64,000 bases of DNA from an uncultured Leptolyngbyaceae cyanobacterium (GTDB lineage: Bacteria; Cyanobacteriota; Cyanobacteriia; Leptolyngbyales; Leptolyngbyaceae), in the NCBI GenBank assembly GCA_938023035.1, contig CALIDI010000009.1:1-64000 (forward strand). Direction: 5' to 3'. The notes beneath the pieces are model-generated. The model was given only the letters and a program-made list of their open reading frames with translations. It ran no database searches and was not told the DNA's origin. Both the position numbers and the translations under genes were made by a program. This document shows positions 55,574 to 64,000 of the stretch, piece by piece (the first letter of the stretch is position 1; each line of letters opens with the position of its first letter).

Positions 55574-56305
55574 TCAAGCGTGATCTCCCTGGTAAGAGTC
55601 ACGGTTCACCTTTGGTTTTCGTTTCGCCATTTGAAGAAAAGCATTGCGAGTTGCAATCGCCTGAGGATGAATTAGCTGGTGCTTGGCCAAGAGATAACGC
55701 AGCGTATGATCACAGGTTTGCCAGACCGCCGTAGCCAGATCAACACGGCTGAGTGCCCGCAAGTGTTGCAGGTCAGCAGTATCGCCTCGACCCGGTTCCA
55801 GGCTATCCGCCAAAAACACAACACAACTAAGGGCATCCATCGTGGGATGCCCCAGCGTATGGTTACGAATCGCATTCAACACTTGCTCGTCGCGAACCCC
55901 AAACTGCTCCCGTGCCACAATCGCTCCTACCCTTGCATGGAGCAAATGAGGGTTAACCTGATCAACAGGGTCAAGCACCAGCCCTTCGCGACTGGCTATT
56001 TCCAGAAGCTTGTGAGGGGGAAAGTATTTGGCCAGATCGTGCATTAGACCCGCCTGGGCCGCCTTTGCCACAGGTAAGCCATGATGATCGGCTAGGGCGA
56101 TCGCCCATTCCTCAACTCGAAGAATATGCTCTAACCGAGATTGAGGCAGATTGTCAGCTAACCACGCCAGCACCTGAGAACGCAAGGCAGATTGGTCGTC
56201 AGAGAACCGATGAGCAAGGTCAGGATTTGAAGTCGGCTGAGCATTCGGCAAAGACACAACATTCTTCGAAATGTTTGCGTTCTCTGGACGTTCAGCCTGC
56301 TGCAT
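55574..56305 (-). CDS. yqeK: HD-domain phosphohydrolase YqeK (symmetrical Ap4A hydrolase)
   Basis: A 243-aa protein with an HD domain at about residues 50-225. The metal-binding pattern is present: EHILRVEEWAIALA (His), LMHDLAKYFPPHKLL (His-Asp), ARVGAIVAREQFGV, NHTLGHPTMDALSCVVFLADSLEPGR (His, His, Asp). YqeK enzymes split Ap4A symmetrically to ADP, keeping alarmone levels low. The 40-residue N-terminus is not part of the domain, so the real start could lie further in. It is in one unit with rsfS. Confidence 0.93.
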   Translation of the reverse strand: MQQAERPENANISKNVVSLPNAQPTSNPDLAHRFSDDQSALRSQVLAWLADNLPQSRLEHILRVEEWAIALADHHGLPVAKAAQAGLMHDLAKYFPPHKLLEIASREGLVLDPVDQVNPHLLHARVGAIVAREQFGVRDEQVLNAIRNHTLGHPTMDALSCVVFLADSLEPGRGDTADLQHLRALSRVDLATAVWQTCDHTLRYLLAKHQLIHPQAIATRNAFLQMAKRKPKVNRDSYQGDHA

Positions 56306-56763
56306 TAACGTTGCCCCCTGCTGAAATCACCACCGGTTCCCTGTTGCTGCATTAGCCCAAATACTCCTCAGCCGAATAACAAATATGATGAAATGAATGG
56401 CGCTCTATAAAGCAGGAAAGTGCTTGTGAACTGGCTACCCCTCTAATCTCAACTAAAAACCTCGGCCACCTCTGTACCCTTGCTGTGTATTCCTGACGGA
56501 AACTACGATAGCAGCTCACGCTTTTATCTTAGCTTATCTCTAAAAATACAAACGCTTTTGGAGAGTGTTGCTTTGGTCAATCAGCTTAGAATCCAACTAG
56601 GTGCTCAACCGCCACTGCTGGGTCGGCTTTTTGACTTGCCGTTGCGATGTTTTTCATGGCGACGACGGTCGTAAACCTTGTGCTGGAGCCGATGTCATCG
56701 CAGCGCGCGCCATGGAAGATTCTCGGTCTGGCTTTGCCCGTTGAGAGAGATGAAATGTAGCTG

Positions 56764-56862
56764 TAGCCAACTGATTGAGCGCAGGGTGGGGGGTGGAACC
56801 TCTGGCTGGGGTCAACCCCCCACAACCTCTTCCCCTAGGTGTATTAAACAACCTAGGTAGAC
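56764..56862 (-). repeat. Dispersed repeat, family 3 (inverted)
   Basis: On the minus strand: ACACCTAGGGGAAGAGGTTG, GGGGGGTTGACCCCAGCCAG, AGGTTCCACCCCCCACCCTG and CTCAATCAGTTGGCTAC, in the block order of 53259-53360. Confidence 0.65.
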
Positions 56863-56883
56863 GAAGCCATCGGTCGGTCTGCC

Positions 56884-56990
56884 CTCACCCCCACCCCTCT
56901 CCCAACGCAGGAGAAGGGCTTCGATCTTCCCTGCCACCTCGATAGAAGCAAGGGCATAGCCCTGGCGGGCATTCAAGAAAAGGGGATACG
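56884..56990 (-). repeat. Dispersed repeat, family 4 (inverted)
   Basis: On the minus strand: CCCCTTTTCTTGAATGCCCG, CTATGCCCTTGCTTCTATCG and TTGGGAGAGGGGTGGGGGTG, matching 17815-17905. Confidence 0.65.
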
Positions 56991-57213
56991 GGTGGCTTAG
57001 ACGAGTCCAGAAATTTCCGCCTTGCTGTACTAGCAATAGTGCTAGGAGGTTAAGGCAGAAGAGGGTTTAGCCAGCACATTGGCAGAGCGCCTTCTGGGAT
57101 TTGCGAAACCCTCTCCTCCAGTGGCTCGCTTCAATTCGGCAAAATTTTCCGGATGATATATCCGGAGCTTTGCCACGTTTTGGCAAAAGCAGCGCCTCTG
57201 CATCCTCTTGGGA

Positions 57214-57483
57214 TTATAGGATGCCCGCGTTGCCCAGGCCGAGAATGACTCCAGCCCCCAGGAGGTGCCCAAAACTAGCGGTTGCTAATAGTTCTGGTAG
57301 GCCAAACTCTCCACCAAAGGGGTCGGGAAGTTCAATGGGCAAGCTAGGGCCAACGCCCTTGTTTTTAATCGCAAAGCGACCGATCGCGATCGCAAATAAA
57401 TTGCAAAGCACCATGATTAACCCGACGCTGGGTGACCAACTGGCGGTTTTGGCAACGGTGAGTAAAAGGGTCGTATCTAACAC
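57214..57483 (-). CDS. psaK: Photosystem I reaction centre subunit PsaK
   Basis: An 89-aa thylakoid membrane protein with two hydrophobic helices (SVGLIMVLCNLFAIAIGRFAI and the C-terminal GHLLGAGVILGLGNAGIL) joined by the loop KNKGVGPSLPIELPDPFGGEFGLPELLATASF. It binds chlorophyll at the edge of photosystem I and takes part in antenna coupling. The start is a GTG at 57483 with AGGAG 7 bases upstream. FGLPELLATASFGH and LGAGVILGL are family hallmarks. It is transcribed alone. Confidence 0.95.
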   Translation of the reverse strand: MLDTTLLLTVAKTASWSPSVGLIMVLCNLFAIAIGRFAIKNKGVGPSLPIELPDPFGGEFGLPELLATASFGHLLGAGVILGLGNAGIL

Positions 57484-57861
57484 GTTTATCTCCTCTGTGA
57501 TTATTTGTTTTGTTAAGCAATTGGCTCTGCTCTGAAGCCATGGGCAATCTCTGATTGGTCGTCGCCAACTGATTGAGGATGAGGTGCAGCGGTGAAACCC
57601 CTGCCTGGGGGCAGCGCCCTACACACCCCCTACCCCCAAGAGTCTAGGCAACCGGGCGATCGCCTTGAGCCGATGACCCAGCAGAAACTGCATCAGGATT
57701 ATACGAAGGCTGAAAATCTTTCCTACGCAATACTCTAGATTTTGTTTTAAGAGTTAAAGGTCTTTGATTTTTTGATACAAAATAGGAACGCTAGCCAATC
57801 GCAACTGGCTGGCCGCCGTCCATCGTTTTATGTGGCGTATTGTTCATTGCGGCAACCATTC
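57484..57861. other. Divergent gap between psaK and trpF
   Basis: It holds an inverted family 3 repeat (57563-57664) and the promoters of the two genes. No other gene. Confidence 0.55.
57563..57664 (-). repeat. Dispersed repeat, family 3 (inverted, full copy)
   Basis: On the minus strand: GCGATCGCCCGGTTGCCTAG, GGGCGCTGCCCCCAGGCAGG, GGTTTCACCGCTGCACC and TCATCCTCAATCAGTTGGC, aligning with 53259-53360. Confidence 0.75.
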
Positions 57862-58542
57862 ATGGGGACAAGCCTACGAGTCAAAATTTGCGGGATTACC
57901 CGGCCACATCAGGCTCAGGCGATCGCGCGACTGGGTGCAACAGATTTGGGCTTTATCTGTGTTGAGTCATCCCCCCGATTTGTCACCCCTGAGCAAATTG
58001 GCGAGATGGCAACGGCTCTAGCTTCTGAGCCAGAGGCCCACTCAAAAGTGCAACGTATTGGGGTCTTTGTCAACGCGCCCCTTTCTGTGATTGCCCGAAC
58101 AATTCAGATGGGAAAGTTAAACGGCGTGCAACTCCATGGGGAAGAAACTCCTGAGTTTTGCCAACAATTACAGCAGCAGTTTCCCCATGTCGAGCGGATT
58201 AAAGCCCTACGCATTCGCAGTTTAGAGGCTCTATCCCAGGCTGCAATTTATGCATCCATTGTGGATACCCTATTGCTCGATGCGTATCACCCCCAGGTGG
58301 CTGGAGGTACTGGGCAAACTCTTGATTGGCCAGGCTTGAGGCGCTTTCAACCCCAATGTCCCTGGCTGTTAGCTGGTGGACTGACACCGGATAATGTATT
58401 GACGGCCTTAGCAGAGGTTCGGCCCCAGGGTATTGACCTCTCAAGTGGGGTGGAGCGCGCTCCTGGTGATAAAGATCTAGCCAAAGTAGCCCAGTTGTTT
58501 CAACGGTTGCGGGCTGGCCCTATCTCTCTGGCAGGGGGGTAA
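57862..58542 (+). CDS. trpF: Phosphoribosylanthranilate isomerase
   Basis: A 226-aa beta-alpha barrel enzyme catalysing the third step of tryptophan synthesis from chorismate. The family opening [40 protein letters not shown] contains the catalytic Cys; [57 protein letters not shown] (general acid Asp) and [18 protein letters not shown] complete it. The ATG at 57862 is the first after a non-matching TTG-started extension. The next gene begins 3 bp after the stop. Confidence 0.96.
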   Translation: MGTSLRVKICGITRPHQAQAIARLGATDLGFICVESSPRFVTPEQIGEMATALASEPEAHSKVQRIGVFVNAPLSVIARTIQMGKLNGVQLHGEETPEFCQQLQQQFPHVERIKALRIRSLEALSQAAIYASIVDTLLLDAYHPQVAGGTGQTLDWPGLRRFQPQCPWLLAGGLTPDNVLTALAEVRPQGIDLSSGVERAPGDKDLAKVAQLFQRLRAGPISLAGG

Positions 58543-58545
58543 TCT

Positions 58546-59604
58546 ATGGGAGAGCTGTGGGGTCAGCCATTTCTACGAGTGTTTCTGGTGGCAGTCCTGA
58601 TGTTTGGCATCGGCTTCTACCCTTTGATGCATCAGATGGTGGTGCCTCCTGCCGCAGAATCCCAGTGTTTCTTTGGTCAAGTGGCAGGTTCCCGTTGTTT
58701 GCACCAATCTCGGTGGTTATTTCGGCAAGCAGTGACGGCGATCGCCATTAGCCCCGATGGCACCCTGCTGGCTAGCGCCTATCGCGACCAGATTCACCTG
58801 TGGGATTTGACTCAAGCGAGACGGATTCAGGTGTTACGAGGGCATCACCATTGGGTGTCGTCTTTGGCGTTTCACCCCAAGCGTGGATTGGCTCCGGAAC
58901 TGCCGAGCAAAGGAAACTCCCCAACACTAGCGAGTAGCAGTTTAGACCAAACGATTCGCCTGTGGGATCTGGAAACCAGTAAAACGATTGCGACCCTGCC
59001 ATCGGGGCGAATGACTCAGCTCAGCTTTAGTCCGGATGGGCGATCGCTGCTGAGTGCCAGCCGGTTTCTCCATTGGGCAGATGGCACAGTCAGTGTTGGA
59101 GGAGTACATGTTTGGGATCTGACGACGCAGCGGTTGCAACAAATTCAGGGGGAGGGGGCGATCCAGGCCTTTGCTCTCAGTTCTGATGGCCAATGGTTGG
59201 CGATCGCAGGCGATTCCCTACAACTCTGGCAAAAGACGAATCAGCAATGGATTGATCAACCGGAAAACCTGGCCCCGATTAGCCAACTGACCTTTACCCC
59301 TGACCATCAGTGGCTGGTCGGTGGCGGCCCTGCCCTCCAATGGTGGCAAGTGCCGACGGGGCAGCCCGTCCAGGTGATTCGTTCTCGCGTGACTACCCTG
59401 GCCCTTAGCCCTGATGGGCAAACCCTACTGACTACGAACGGCGGCACTCTTTACTTTTGGCAGATGCGTTCCCGGCGCTTTTTAGGAGGGATACGCGCCT
59501 CTGCGTATGGGCGGGTTCAGGGCGTTTTTGCCCTGGGCGGGCAGGCGGTGATCAGTGCCGGTAGCGACGGCATTCGTTTATGGTGGGAAGTGGCGGCGCC
59601 ATGA
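58546..59604 (+). CDS. WD40 repeat protein with an N-terminal membrane anchor
   Basis: A 352-aa protein. A hydrophobic segment at about residues 10-27 (LRVFLVAVLMFGIGFYPLM) probably anchors it to a membrane. It is followed by about six or seven WD40-type repeats: AVTAIAISPDGTLLASAYRDQIHLWDL, GHHHWVSSLAFHPKR...IRLWDL, MTQLSFSPDGRSLLSAS...VHVWDL, AIQAFALSSDGQWLAIAG, ISQLTFTPDHQWLVGG, VTTLALSPDGQTLLTTN. It probably forms a beta-propeller for protein binding. It begins 3 bp after trpF and is co-transcribed by position; the link to tryptophan synthesis is not obvious. Confidence 0.9.
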   Translation: MGELWGQPFLRVFLVAVLMFGIGFYPLMHQMVVPPAAESQCFFGQVAGSRCLHQSRWLFRQAVTAIAISPDGTLLASAYRDQIHLWDLTQARRIQVLRGHHHWVSSLAFHPKRGLAPELPSKGNSPTLASSSLDQTIRLWDLETSKTIATLPSGRMTQLSFSPDGRSLLSASRFLHWADGTVSVGGVHVWDLTTQRLQQIQGEGAIQAFALSSDGQWLAIAGDSLQLWQKTNQQWIDQPENLAPISQLTFTPDHQWLVGGGPALQWWQVPTGQPVQVIRSRVTTLALSPDGQTLLTTNGGTLYFWQMRSRRFLGGIRASAYGRVQGVFALGGQAVISAGSDGIRLWWEVAAP

Positions 59605-59692
59605 AATCTCCAGGATTCTGTGGCTTCGCTGGCTAAATCAGGTACATGACGCTGTTACACTGATTTCTGGCCTGTATTCTTTTGGAGTGGAG

Positions 59693-59884
59693 ATGGAAGT
59701 CGGTCAAACAGTACAAGTGCGACGTATTCGCGATCGCGTTTCTGAGTCAGTTGCCAAACGGTTAGGGCAAATCGGAGTGATTCAAGATTTTAAGATGACG
59801 GATGGCAGTGGTGTTGGCGTGCTGGTGCAGTTTGAAGACCAGGCGGCCATCTGGTTCTTTGCCGATGAAGTAGAGGTGGTCTAA
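59693..59884 (+). CDS. petP: Cytochrome b6f-associated subunit PetP (DUF2862)
   Basis: A 63-aa SH3-like small protein (VGQTVQVRRIRDRVSESVAKRLGQIGVIQDFKMTDGSGVGVLVQFEDQAAIWFFADEVEVV). This sequence fits the cyanobacterial PetP family, a peripheral subunit on the cytoplasmic side of cytochrome b6f that affects electron flow. The ATG at 59693 has TTGGAG close upstream; the frame is open further upstream with no similarity. It lies 40 bp before the Get3-like ATPase gene. Confidence 0.9.
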   Translation: MEVGQTVQVRRIRDRVSESVAKRLGQIGVIQDFKMTDGSGVGVLVQFEDQAAIWFFADEVEVV

Positions 59885-59924
59885 GCTATAGCCAATTGCC
59901 CAGACTCATGGAGAGACATTAGAA

Positions 59925-61025
59925 ATGGCGCTGATTTTGACCTTTTTAGGTAAGGGCGGGGTAGGGCGAACCACTCTTGCGATCGCCGCCGCCAAGCGCC
60001 TTGCGCATCAGGGCAAATCGGTCTTGTTGGTGAGTCAAGACAGTGGCCCAGGGTTTGCGATTTCCCTGGGTGAAGCCGTTTCAGCAGAGGTACGGGAAAT
60101 CGCTCCCAAACTTTGGGTCGTTCAACTCCAGACCGCAACTTTATTAGAGCGCAGTTGGGAAGAGCTGAAGCAACTTGAAGCTCAGTATCTCCGCACCCCC
60201 TTCTTCAAAGAAGTGTTTGGTCAGGAACTGGGGGTTCTACCGGGTATGGATGAAGCACTGGCTCTGAATGCCCTGCGGCAATATGATGCCAGTGGTCAGT
60301 ATGAGGTCATTATTCTGGACGGTCTTGGCGGGAAGGCTACCCTGCGGATGCTAGGGATGCCAGAAATCATGGGCTGGTACACGCGCCGTTTTCGGCAGGT
60401 GTTTGCAGACTCTGACCTGGGCAAAACTCTCTCGCCGTTTTTGCAACCGATCGCCAGTGCGGTCTTAAATGTCAGTTGGTCAGGTGATATTTTTAATCAG
60501 CCGATGACCCAACAGGCAACGAACTGGCTGGAGCAAGGGCGGCAGGCGATCGCCGACCCGGATCGGGTGGCGGCTTACCTAGTCACGACCCCTGATGCCG
60601 CAGCGATCGCCACTGCTCAGCATCTCTGGGGTAGTGCCCAGCAAGTTGGTGTCACCGTAGGCGGAGTGATTTTGAATCAGGCCAGCGATCCCGCTATCCT
60701 GGGCCAAACCTTTGCGCCTCTACCCCTGACACCTGTGCCAACGCAGGTTGTCAACGATTGGCAACCTCTGATAGACGCATTGCCTGACTTTAGTGCAGCG
60801 GCCCAAATGCCCCGACCCATTGCGGTGAATGTGGCGGAACAAAAGGTCAGCTTGTTTTTGCCGGGGTTTGATAAAAAGCAAGTCAAGCTGACCCAATACG
60901 GCCCTGAAATTACCATCGAGGCAGGAGATCAACGCCGCAATGTCTTTTTACCAGAGGCCTTGCGGGGTAAATCCGTGAAAGGGGCCAAATTTCAGGACGG
61001 TTTTCTGATCATTTCCTTTGAGTGA
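59925..61025 (+). CDS. ArsA/Get3-like ATPase with C-terminal HSP20-like domain
   Basis: A 366-aa protein. The N-terminus LTFLGKGGVGRTTLAIAAAKRLA is a deviant Walker A: the intradimer signature Lys is K10, but the usual P-loop Lys is R15. The switch II-like segment is VIILDGLGGKATLRMLGMPE, and the DPAHS motif of Get3 is replaced by QDSGPGFAISLG. Residues 285-366 form an HSP20-like module (PIAVNVAEQKVSLFLPGFDKKQVKLTQYGPEITIEAGDQRRNVFLPEAL), found in bacterial ArsA-like proteins. Get3 relatives guide tail-anchored membrane proteins. The stop overlaps the region of the chlG start (GAGTGAATCCTATG), and petP lies just upstream. Confidence 0.9.
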   Translation: MALILTFLGKGGVGRTTLAIAAAKRLAHQGKSVLLVSQDSGPGFAISLGEAVSAEVREIAPKLWVVQLQTATLLERSWEELKQLEAQYLRTPFFKEVFGQELGVLPGMDEALALNALRQYDASGQYEVIILDGLGGKATLRMLGMPEIMGWYTRRFRQVFADSDLGKTLSPFLQPIASAVLNVSWSGDIFNQPMTQQATNWLEQGRQAIADPDRVAAYLVTTPDAAAIATAQHLWGSAQQVGVTVGGVILNQASDPAILGQTFAPLPLTPVPTQVVNDWQPLIDALPDFSAAAQMPRPIAVNVAEQKVSLFLPGFDKKQVKLTQYGPEITIEAGDQRRNVFLPEALRGKSVKGAKFQDGFLIISFE

Positions 61026-61030
61026 ATCCT

Positions 61031-62059
61031 ATGGCTGATAATCTCTCCCCTGTTCCACCCGAATCAACGGCTCCGGCCTCAGCGGAGCCTCCTATCATAA
61101 CGGAGGAAAAGCGTTCTGCCCAATTACGCCAGGTTTTGGGGATGAAAGACGCGACCGCTGGTGGCAGCTCGATCTGGAAGATTCGCTTGCAGTTGATGAA
61201 GCCAATTACCTGGATTCCTCTGATTTGGGGGGTAGTTTGCGGGGCAGCTTCTTCTGGCAACTACACCTGGAGCTTGGAGAATGTCTTGATTGCCGCCGCC
61301 TGCATGTTGATGGCGGGGCCGCTCCTGACGGGCTACACCCAAACAGTGAATGAGTTGTACGACCGAGAAATTGATGCTATCAATGAACCCTATCGCCCGA
61401 TTCCTTCAGGGGCGATTTCCCTGCCCCAAGTAGTGACCCAGATTTTTGTATTGCTGGGGGCAGGGGTTGTCGTGGCGTATCTGCTAGATCGTTGGGCAGA
61501 GCATGCCTTTCCGACGCTGACGGCCTTAACCTTGGGCGGTTGTTTTCTGGCTTATATTTATTCTGCGCCGCCCTTGAAGCTCAAACAAAATGGCTGGCTA
61601 GGAAACTATGCCCTAGGTGCTAGCTACATCGCCTTGCCCTGGTGGGCAGGGCATGCCCTCTTTGGTGACTTAACCTGGCAAATTGTAGTGCTGACCCTGT
61701 TTTACAGTTTGGCCGGATTGGGCATTGCCATTGTGAATGACTTTAAAAGCGTCGAGGGCGATCGCCAGTTTGGCTTAAAATCCTTTCCCGTCATGTTTGG
61801 GATAACAGCCGCCGCCTGGCTGTGTGTGCTCATGATCGATGTCTTTCAAATTGGGGTGGCTGGTTACCTGATGGGAATTCGTCAAAACCTCTACGCCGCA
61901 ATCCTGCTGTTGCTTGTGATTCCTCAAATCACTTTTCAGGATATGTATTTTTTGCGCGATCCACTCAAAAATGATGTCAAGTATCAGGCGAGTGCCCAGC
62001 CCTTTCTAGTCTTGGGGATGCTGGTCACAGCCTTAGCGCTGGGGCATGCGGGAGGATGA
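61031..62059 (+). CDS. chlG: Chlorophyll synthase ChlG
   Basis: A 342-aa UbiA-superfamily prenyltransferase in the thylakoid membrane that attaches the geranylgeranyl or phytyl tail to chlorophyllide. The first Asp-rich motif is NELYDREIDAINEPYRPIPSG and the second NDFKSVEGDRQFGLKS; KIRLQLMKPITWIPLIWGVVCGA and YSAPPLKLKQNGWLGNYALGASYIALPWWAG are specific for chlorophyll synthase. A Pro/Ser/Glu-rich N-terminus of about 40 residues precedes the first membrane helix. The ATG at 61031 was preferred to a GTG at 61022. It is coupled to the Get3-like ATPase gene. Confidence 0.97.
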   Translation: MADNLSPVPPESTAPASAEPPIITEEKRSAQLRQVLGMKDATAGGSSIWKIRLQLMKPITWIPLIWGVVCGAASSGNYTWSLENVLIAAACMLMAGPLLTGYTQTVNELYDREIDAINEPYRPIPSGAISLPQVVTQIFVLLGAGVVVAYLLDRWAEHAFPTLTALTLGGCFLAYIYSAPPLKLKQNGWLGNYALGASYIALPWWAGHALFGDLTWQIVVLTLFYSLAGLGIAIVNDFKSVEGDRQFGLKSFPVMFGITAAAWLCVLMIDVFQIGVAGYLMGIRQNLYAAILLLLVIPQITFQDMYFLRDPLKNDVKYQASAQPFLVLGMLVTALALGHAGG

Positions 62060-62266
62060 GTGTGAGGCCGGTCGAAATGGTTGATTTCCTGCTAGCTAAA
62101 ATCTGCTTTTTGGCTGGCCTTGAGGTTTCCTTGCAAAAGCTTGCCAGTTTTGGCTGAAATGATGCTAGGTTATAGCGGAGTTCGCATTACTTTAATCTTT
62201 CGCAAGAGAGTACGCGATCGCACTTTACAATGTAGGACGTGGTCTTGGGTGGGGTGAGGCTCCAAA

Positions 62267-64000
62267 GTGGACAACTTTCTTTCGCGGCTGAAGAGTATTG
62301 CAGAGCAATCCCCAAAGGGCTTTTCTGAGCAACCCTTTGAGGTTAAGGATAAACCAACGCAGCCGTTAGGATCTAATGCCGAGTTTGGTACTGACGGAGG
62401 GGTACCCAACTTTAGCAACGGTCAGGGTCGGCCTCCTAAAAAACCGCGACCACGGAAAGCGTCGAAGGCCACTATACCTAGTGTCCTGAGAGGTTTTAGC
62501 CGGCTGATTACTCAGGCAAGTCGTACCTATCGGCAACAACCCCTCTACCGACAAGTGGCCTTTTGGCTGGCTTTTTTGGCAGCAGGGGCAGGCGCTGCCA
62601 CTGTCTATGGTTACCGCGAAATTGAGAAGACCCTGCCAGACACTTCTGATATTTTGACCTTTCGCCGCGATGGCACTTTGACGATTAAAGCAGTGGATGG
62701 CACGGTCTTATACCACAAAGGGCCAGCAACCCGTGAGCGCTTAGAGTACAAACAAATTCCGCAGCAAGTTATTCAAGCATTTATCGCCGCTGAAGATCGG
62801 CGCTTTTATCAACATCATGGAGTCGATTATCGTTCGATTGCTCGTGCCATTTGGACGAATTTGATTGCACGGCAAACAGTAGAGGGTGGCAGCACAATTA
62901 CCCAGCAGCTTTCACGAGTAGTGTATCTTGACCAAGAGCGCAGCCTCTGGCGTAAGCTTCGGGAGGCCGTTTTGGCCCAGACAATCGAAGAGAAGCTGAC
63001 CAAGGAACAAATTCTGGAGCAGTATTTAAATCTGGTTTTTCTTGGTTCGAATGCCTACGGTGTGGCTGATGCAGCTTGGGTTTACTTCGGCAAGACCGTG
63101 GAGCAACTCACTCTTTCCGAAGTGGCGACAATTGCGGGTTTACCCCCTGCACCCAGCACCTACTCGCCGCTTGTGAATCCAAAGGCGGCCCAGATGCGGC
63201 GAAACATTGTGCTGGAGCGCATGGAAGAGGCTGAATTTATCACCCCTGCGGAGGCGGCCAGAGCCAAAGTTGAGCCACTCCGACTGAATCCTAAGCTACC
63301 GCGCAAGTTCTACAGCGACACGCCCTACTTCACCAGTTACATCCTTAACCAGGAGCTAAACCAGCGGATTTCAGAGGAGGATATTCAGCGCGGGGGGTTA
63401 GTTATCGAAACCTCGTTAAATCCTAAGTGGCAGAAGCATGCAGAGCGAGCGATTCAAGACACTGTTCGGAATATTGGTATCTACGAAAACTTTAGCCAAG
63501 GATCCTTGGTGGCGATTGACCCTAAAACCGGTGAGATCCGGGCCATGGTTGGGGGAGCAGATAACAACACTCAATTTAATCGGGCAACGCAAGCTCAGCG
63601 GCAACCCGGTTCTGTATTTAAGGGAATTCTCTACACAGCGGCGATCGCCACTGGCAAATCCCCCCAATCTTCCTATTTAGACGCGCCCTACTATGTGGAT
63701 GGCTATAAACCCGAAAACTATAACCGTCGGAATAGTGGCTGGATGACCCTGAATCAGGCGCTGACGAATTCGGTCAATGTGGTCTCTGTTAAGCTGTTGA
63801 TTGACGTGGGTTTTGACCCGGTCGTCAAGCTCGCTAAAGAAATGGGGATTAAATCGAAGCTGGTGCCGGCCTATTCCTTGGCCCTGGGAGCTTCAGAAGT
63901 GAATTTACTGGAAATTACGTCGGCCTATGGCACCCTAGCCAATCAAGGCAAGTATATTGAACCCCATGGCGTTCTCCGGGTTGTGAATCGTAAGGGCGAA
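62267..64000 (+). CDS. Class A penicillin-binding protein (PBP1A-like), cut at the window end
   Basis: The first 578 codons of a bifunctional peptidoglycan synthase. A cytoplasmic N-terminus of about 95 residues, basic towards its end (RPPKKPRPRKASK), is followed by a membrane helix (VAFWLAFLAAGAGAATVYGY). The glycosyltransferase domain shows IAAEDRRFYQHHGVDYRSIARA (catalytic Glu) and VEGGSTITQQLSR. The transpeptidase domain starts with LVAIDPKTGEIRAMVGG and contains the SxxK motif in RQPGSVFKGILY; SVN appears later (NSVNVVSVKLL). The KTG box lies beyond the window. The GTG at 62267 has GAGG 7 bases upstream. Confidence 0.94.
   Translation, partial: MDNFLSRLKSIAEQSPKGFSEQPFEVKDKPTQPLGSNAEFGTDGGVPNFSNGQGRPPKKPRPRKASKATIPSVLRGFSRLITQASRTYRQQPLYRQVAFWLAFLAAGAGAATVYGYREIEKTLPDTSDILTFRRDGTLTIKAVDGTVLYHKGPATRERLEYKQIPQQVIQAFIAAEDRRFYQHHGVDYRSIARAIWTNLIARQTVEGGSTITQQLSRVVYLDQERSLWRKLREAVLAQTIEEKLTKEQILEQYLNLVFLGSNAYGVADAAWVYFGKTVEQLTLSEVATIAGLPPAPSTYSPLVNPKAAQMRRNIVLERMEEAEFITPAEAARAKVEPLRLNPKLPRKFYSDTPYFTSYILNQELNQRISEEDIQRGGLVIETSLNPKWQKHAERAIQDTVRNIGIYENFSQGSLVAIDPKTGEIRAMVGGADNNTQFNRATQAQRQPGSVFKGILYTAAIATGKSPQSSYLDAPYYVDGYKPENYNRRNSGWMTLNQALTNSVNVVSVKLLIDVGFDPVVKLAKEMGIKSKLVPAYSLALGASEVNLLEITSAYGTLANQGKYIEPHGVLRVVNRKGE

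Larger units (their letters stand above)
56306..57213. other. Long gap with two inverted repeats
   Basis: No gene is supported. Bases 56764-56862 hold an inverted family 3 repeat and 56884-56990 an inverted family 4 repeat. The region before 56760 shows nothing I recognise. Confidence 0.55.

Noticed and set aside
1-64000. CRISPR arrays, prophage, intact insertion sequences
   Set aside because: No regularly spaced direct repeats, integrase, transposase or phage structural genes were seen.

Overview
The window is a 64 kb piece of a cyanobacterial chromosome. Three things show this. First, it carries genes of oxygenic photosynthesis: plastocyanin petE, photosystem I psaK, chlorophyll synthase chlG, the cytochrome b6f-associated petP, and hemL. 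Second, it carries enzymes typical of cyanobacterial carbon metabolism: zwf-opcA and sucrose-phosphate phosphatase. Third, the octamer GCGATCGC (HIP1) is scattered all through genes and gaps, as in most non-marine cyanobacteria. Gene density is moderate, with many 300-1600 bp gaps. Several gaps hold dispersed repeats, which fits a filamentous or Leptolyngbya-like genome, but the species cannot be fixed from sequence reading alone. I found no rRNA, convincing tRNA, CRISPR array, prophage or intact insertion sequence.

Layout. 0.3-10.3 kb: glyQ, a small HTH protein, an M15-like protein that has lost its zinc ligands, an APH/P-loop kinase fusion, a DUF6816-like protein divergent from a lipoprotein serpin, an MIF-like protein, sucrose-phosphate phosphatase and a STAS protein. 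11-25.6 kb: purL-purF, an exported helical-repeat protein, the bolA-grxD pair, a tandem universal stress protein, proA, a nucleoside hydrolase, an APC permease and an exported SAM-methyltransferase-like protein. A 1.57 kb gap follows. 27-40.5 kb: dxs, hemL with a clear terminator, zwf-opcA, cobyrinate a,c-diamide synthase with an unusual linker, a Pit phosphate transporter and RNase R with an acidic tail. 41-52 kb: a lipoprotein, pyrB, two DUF4126 paralogues, an RND efflux pump with its adaptor and a divergent PadR regulator, and a DUF58 protein. 52-64 kb: petE behind a perfect palindrome, plsY, a GIY-YIG protein, yqeK-rsfS, psaK, then the run trpF, WD40 protein, petP, ArsA/Get3-like ATPase, chlG, and a class A penicillin-binding protein cut by the window end.

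How the genes fit together. Several neighbours form recognisable units: purL with purF (purine synthesis), bolA with grxD (Fe-S handling), zwf with opcA (oxidative pentose phosphate pathway and its assembly factor), yqeK with rsfS, the RND pump with PadR, DUF4126 with DUF58 (start and stop codons share one base), and petP, the ATPase and chlG (thylakoid membrane biogenesis).

The most interesting signals are these: the 23-bp perfect palindrome in front of petE; three 13-bp iterons directly before padR; the Get3-like ATPase with Arg at the P-loop lysine position, in an apparent operon with chlG; the ligandless M15 protein; the exported methyltransferase; and four families of dispersed intergenic repeats, one of which abuts the start of a DUF4126 gene.
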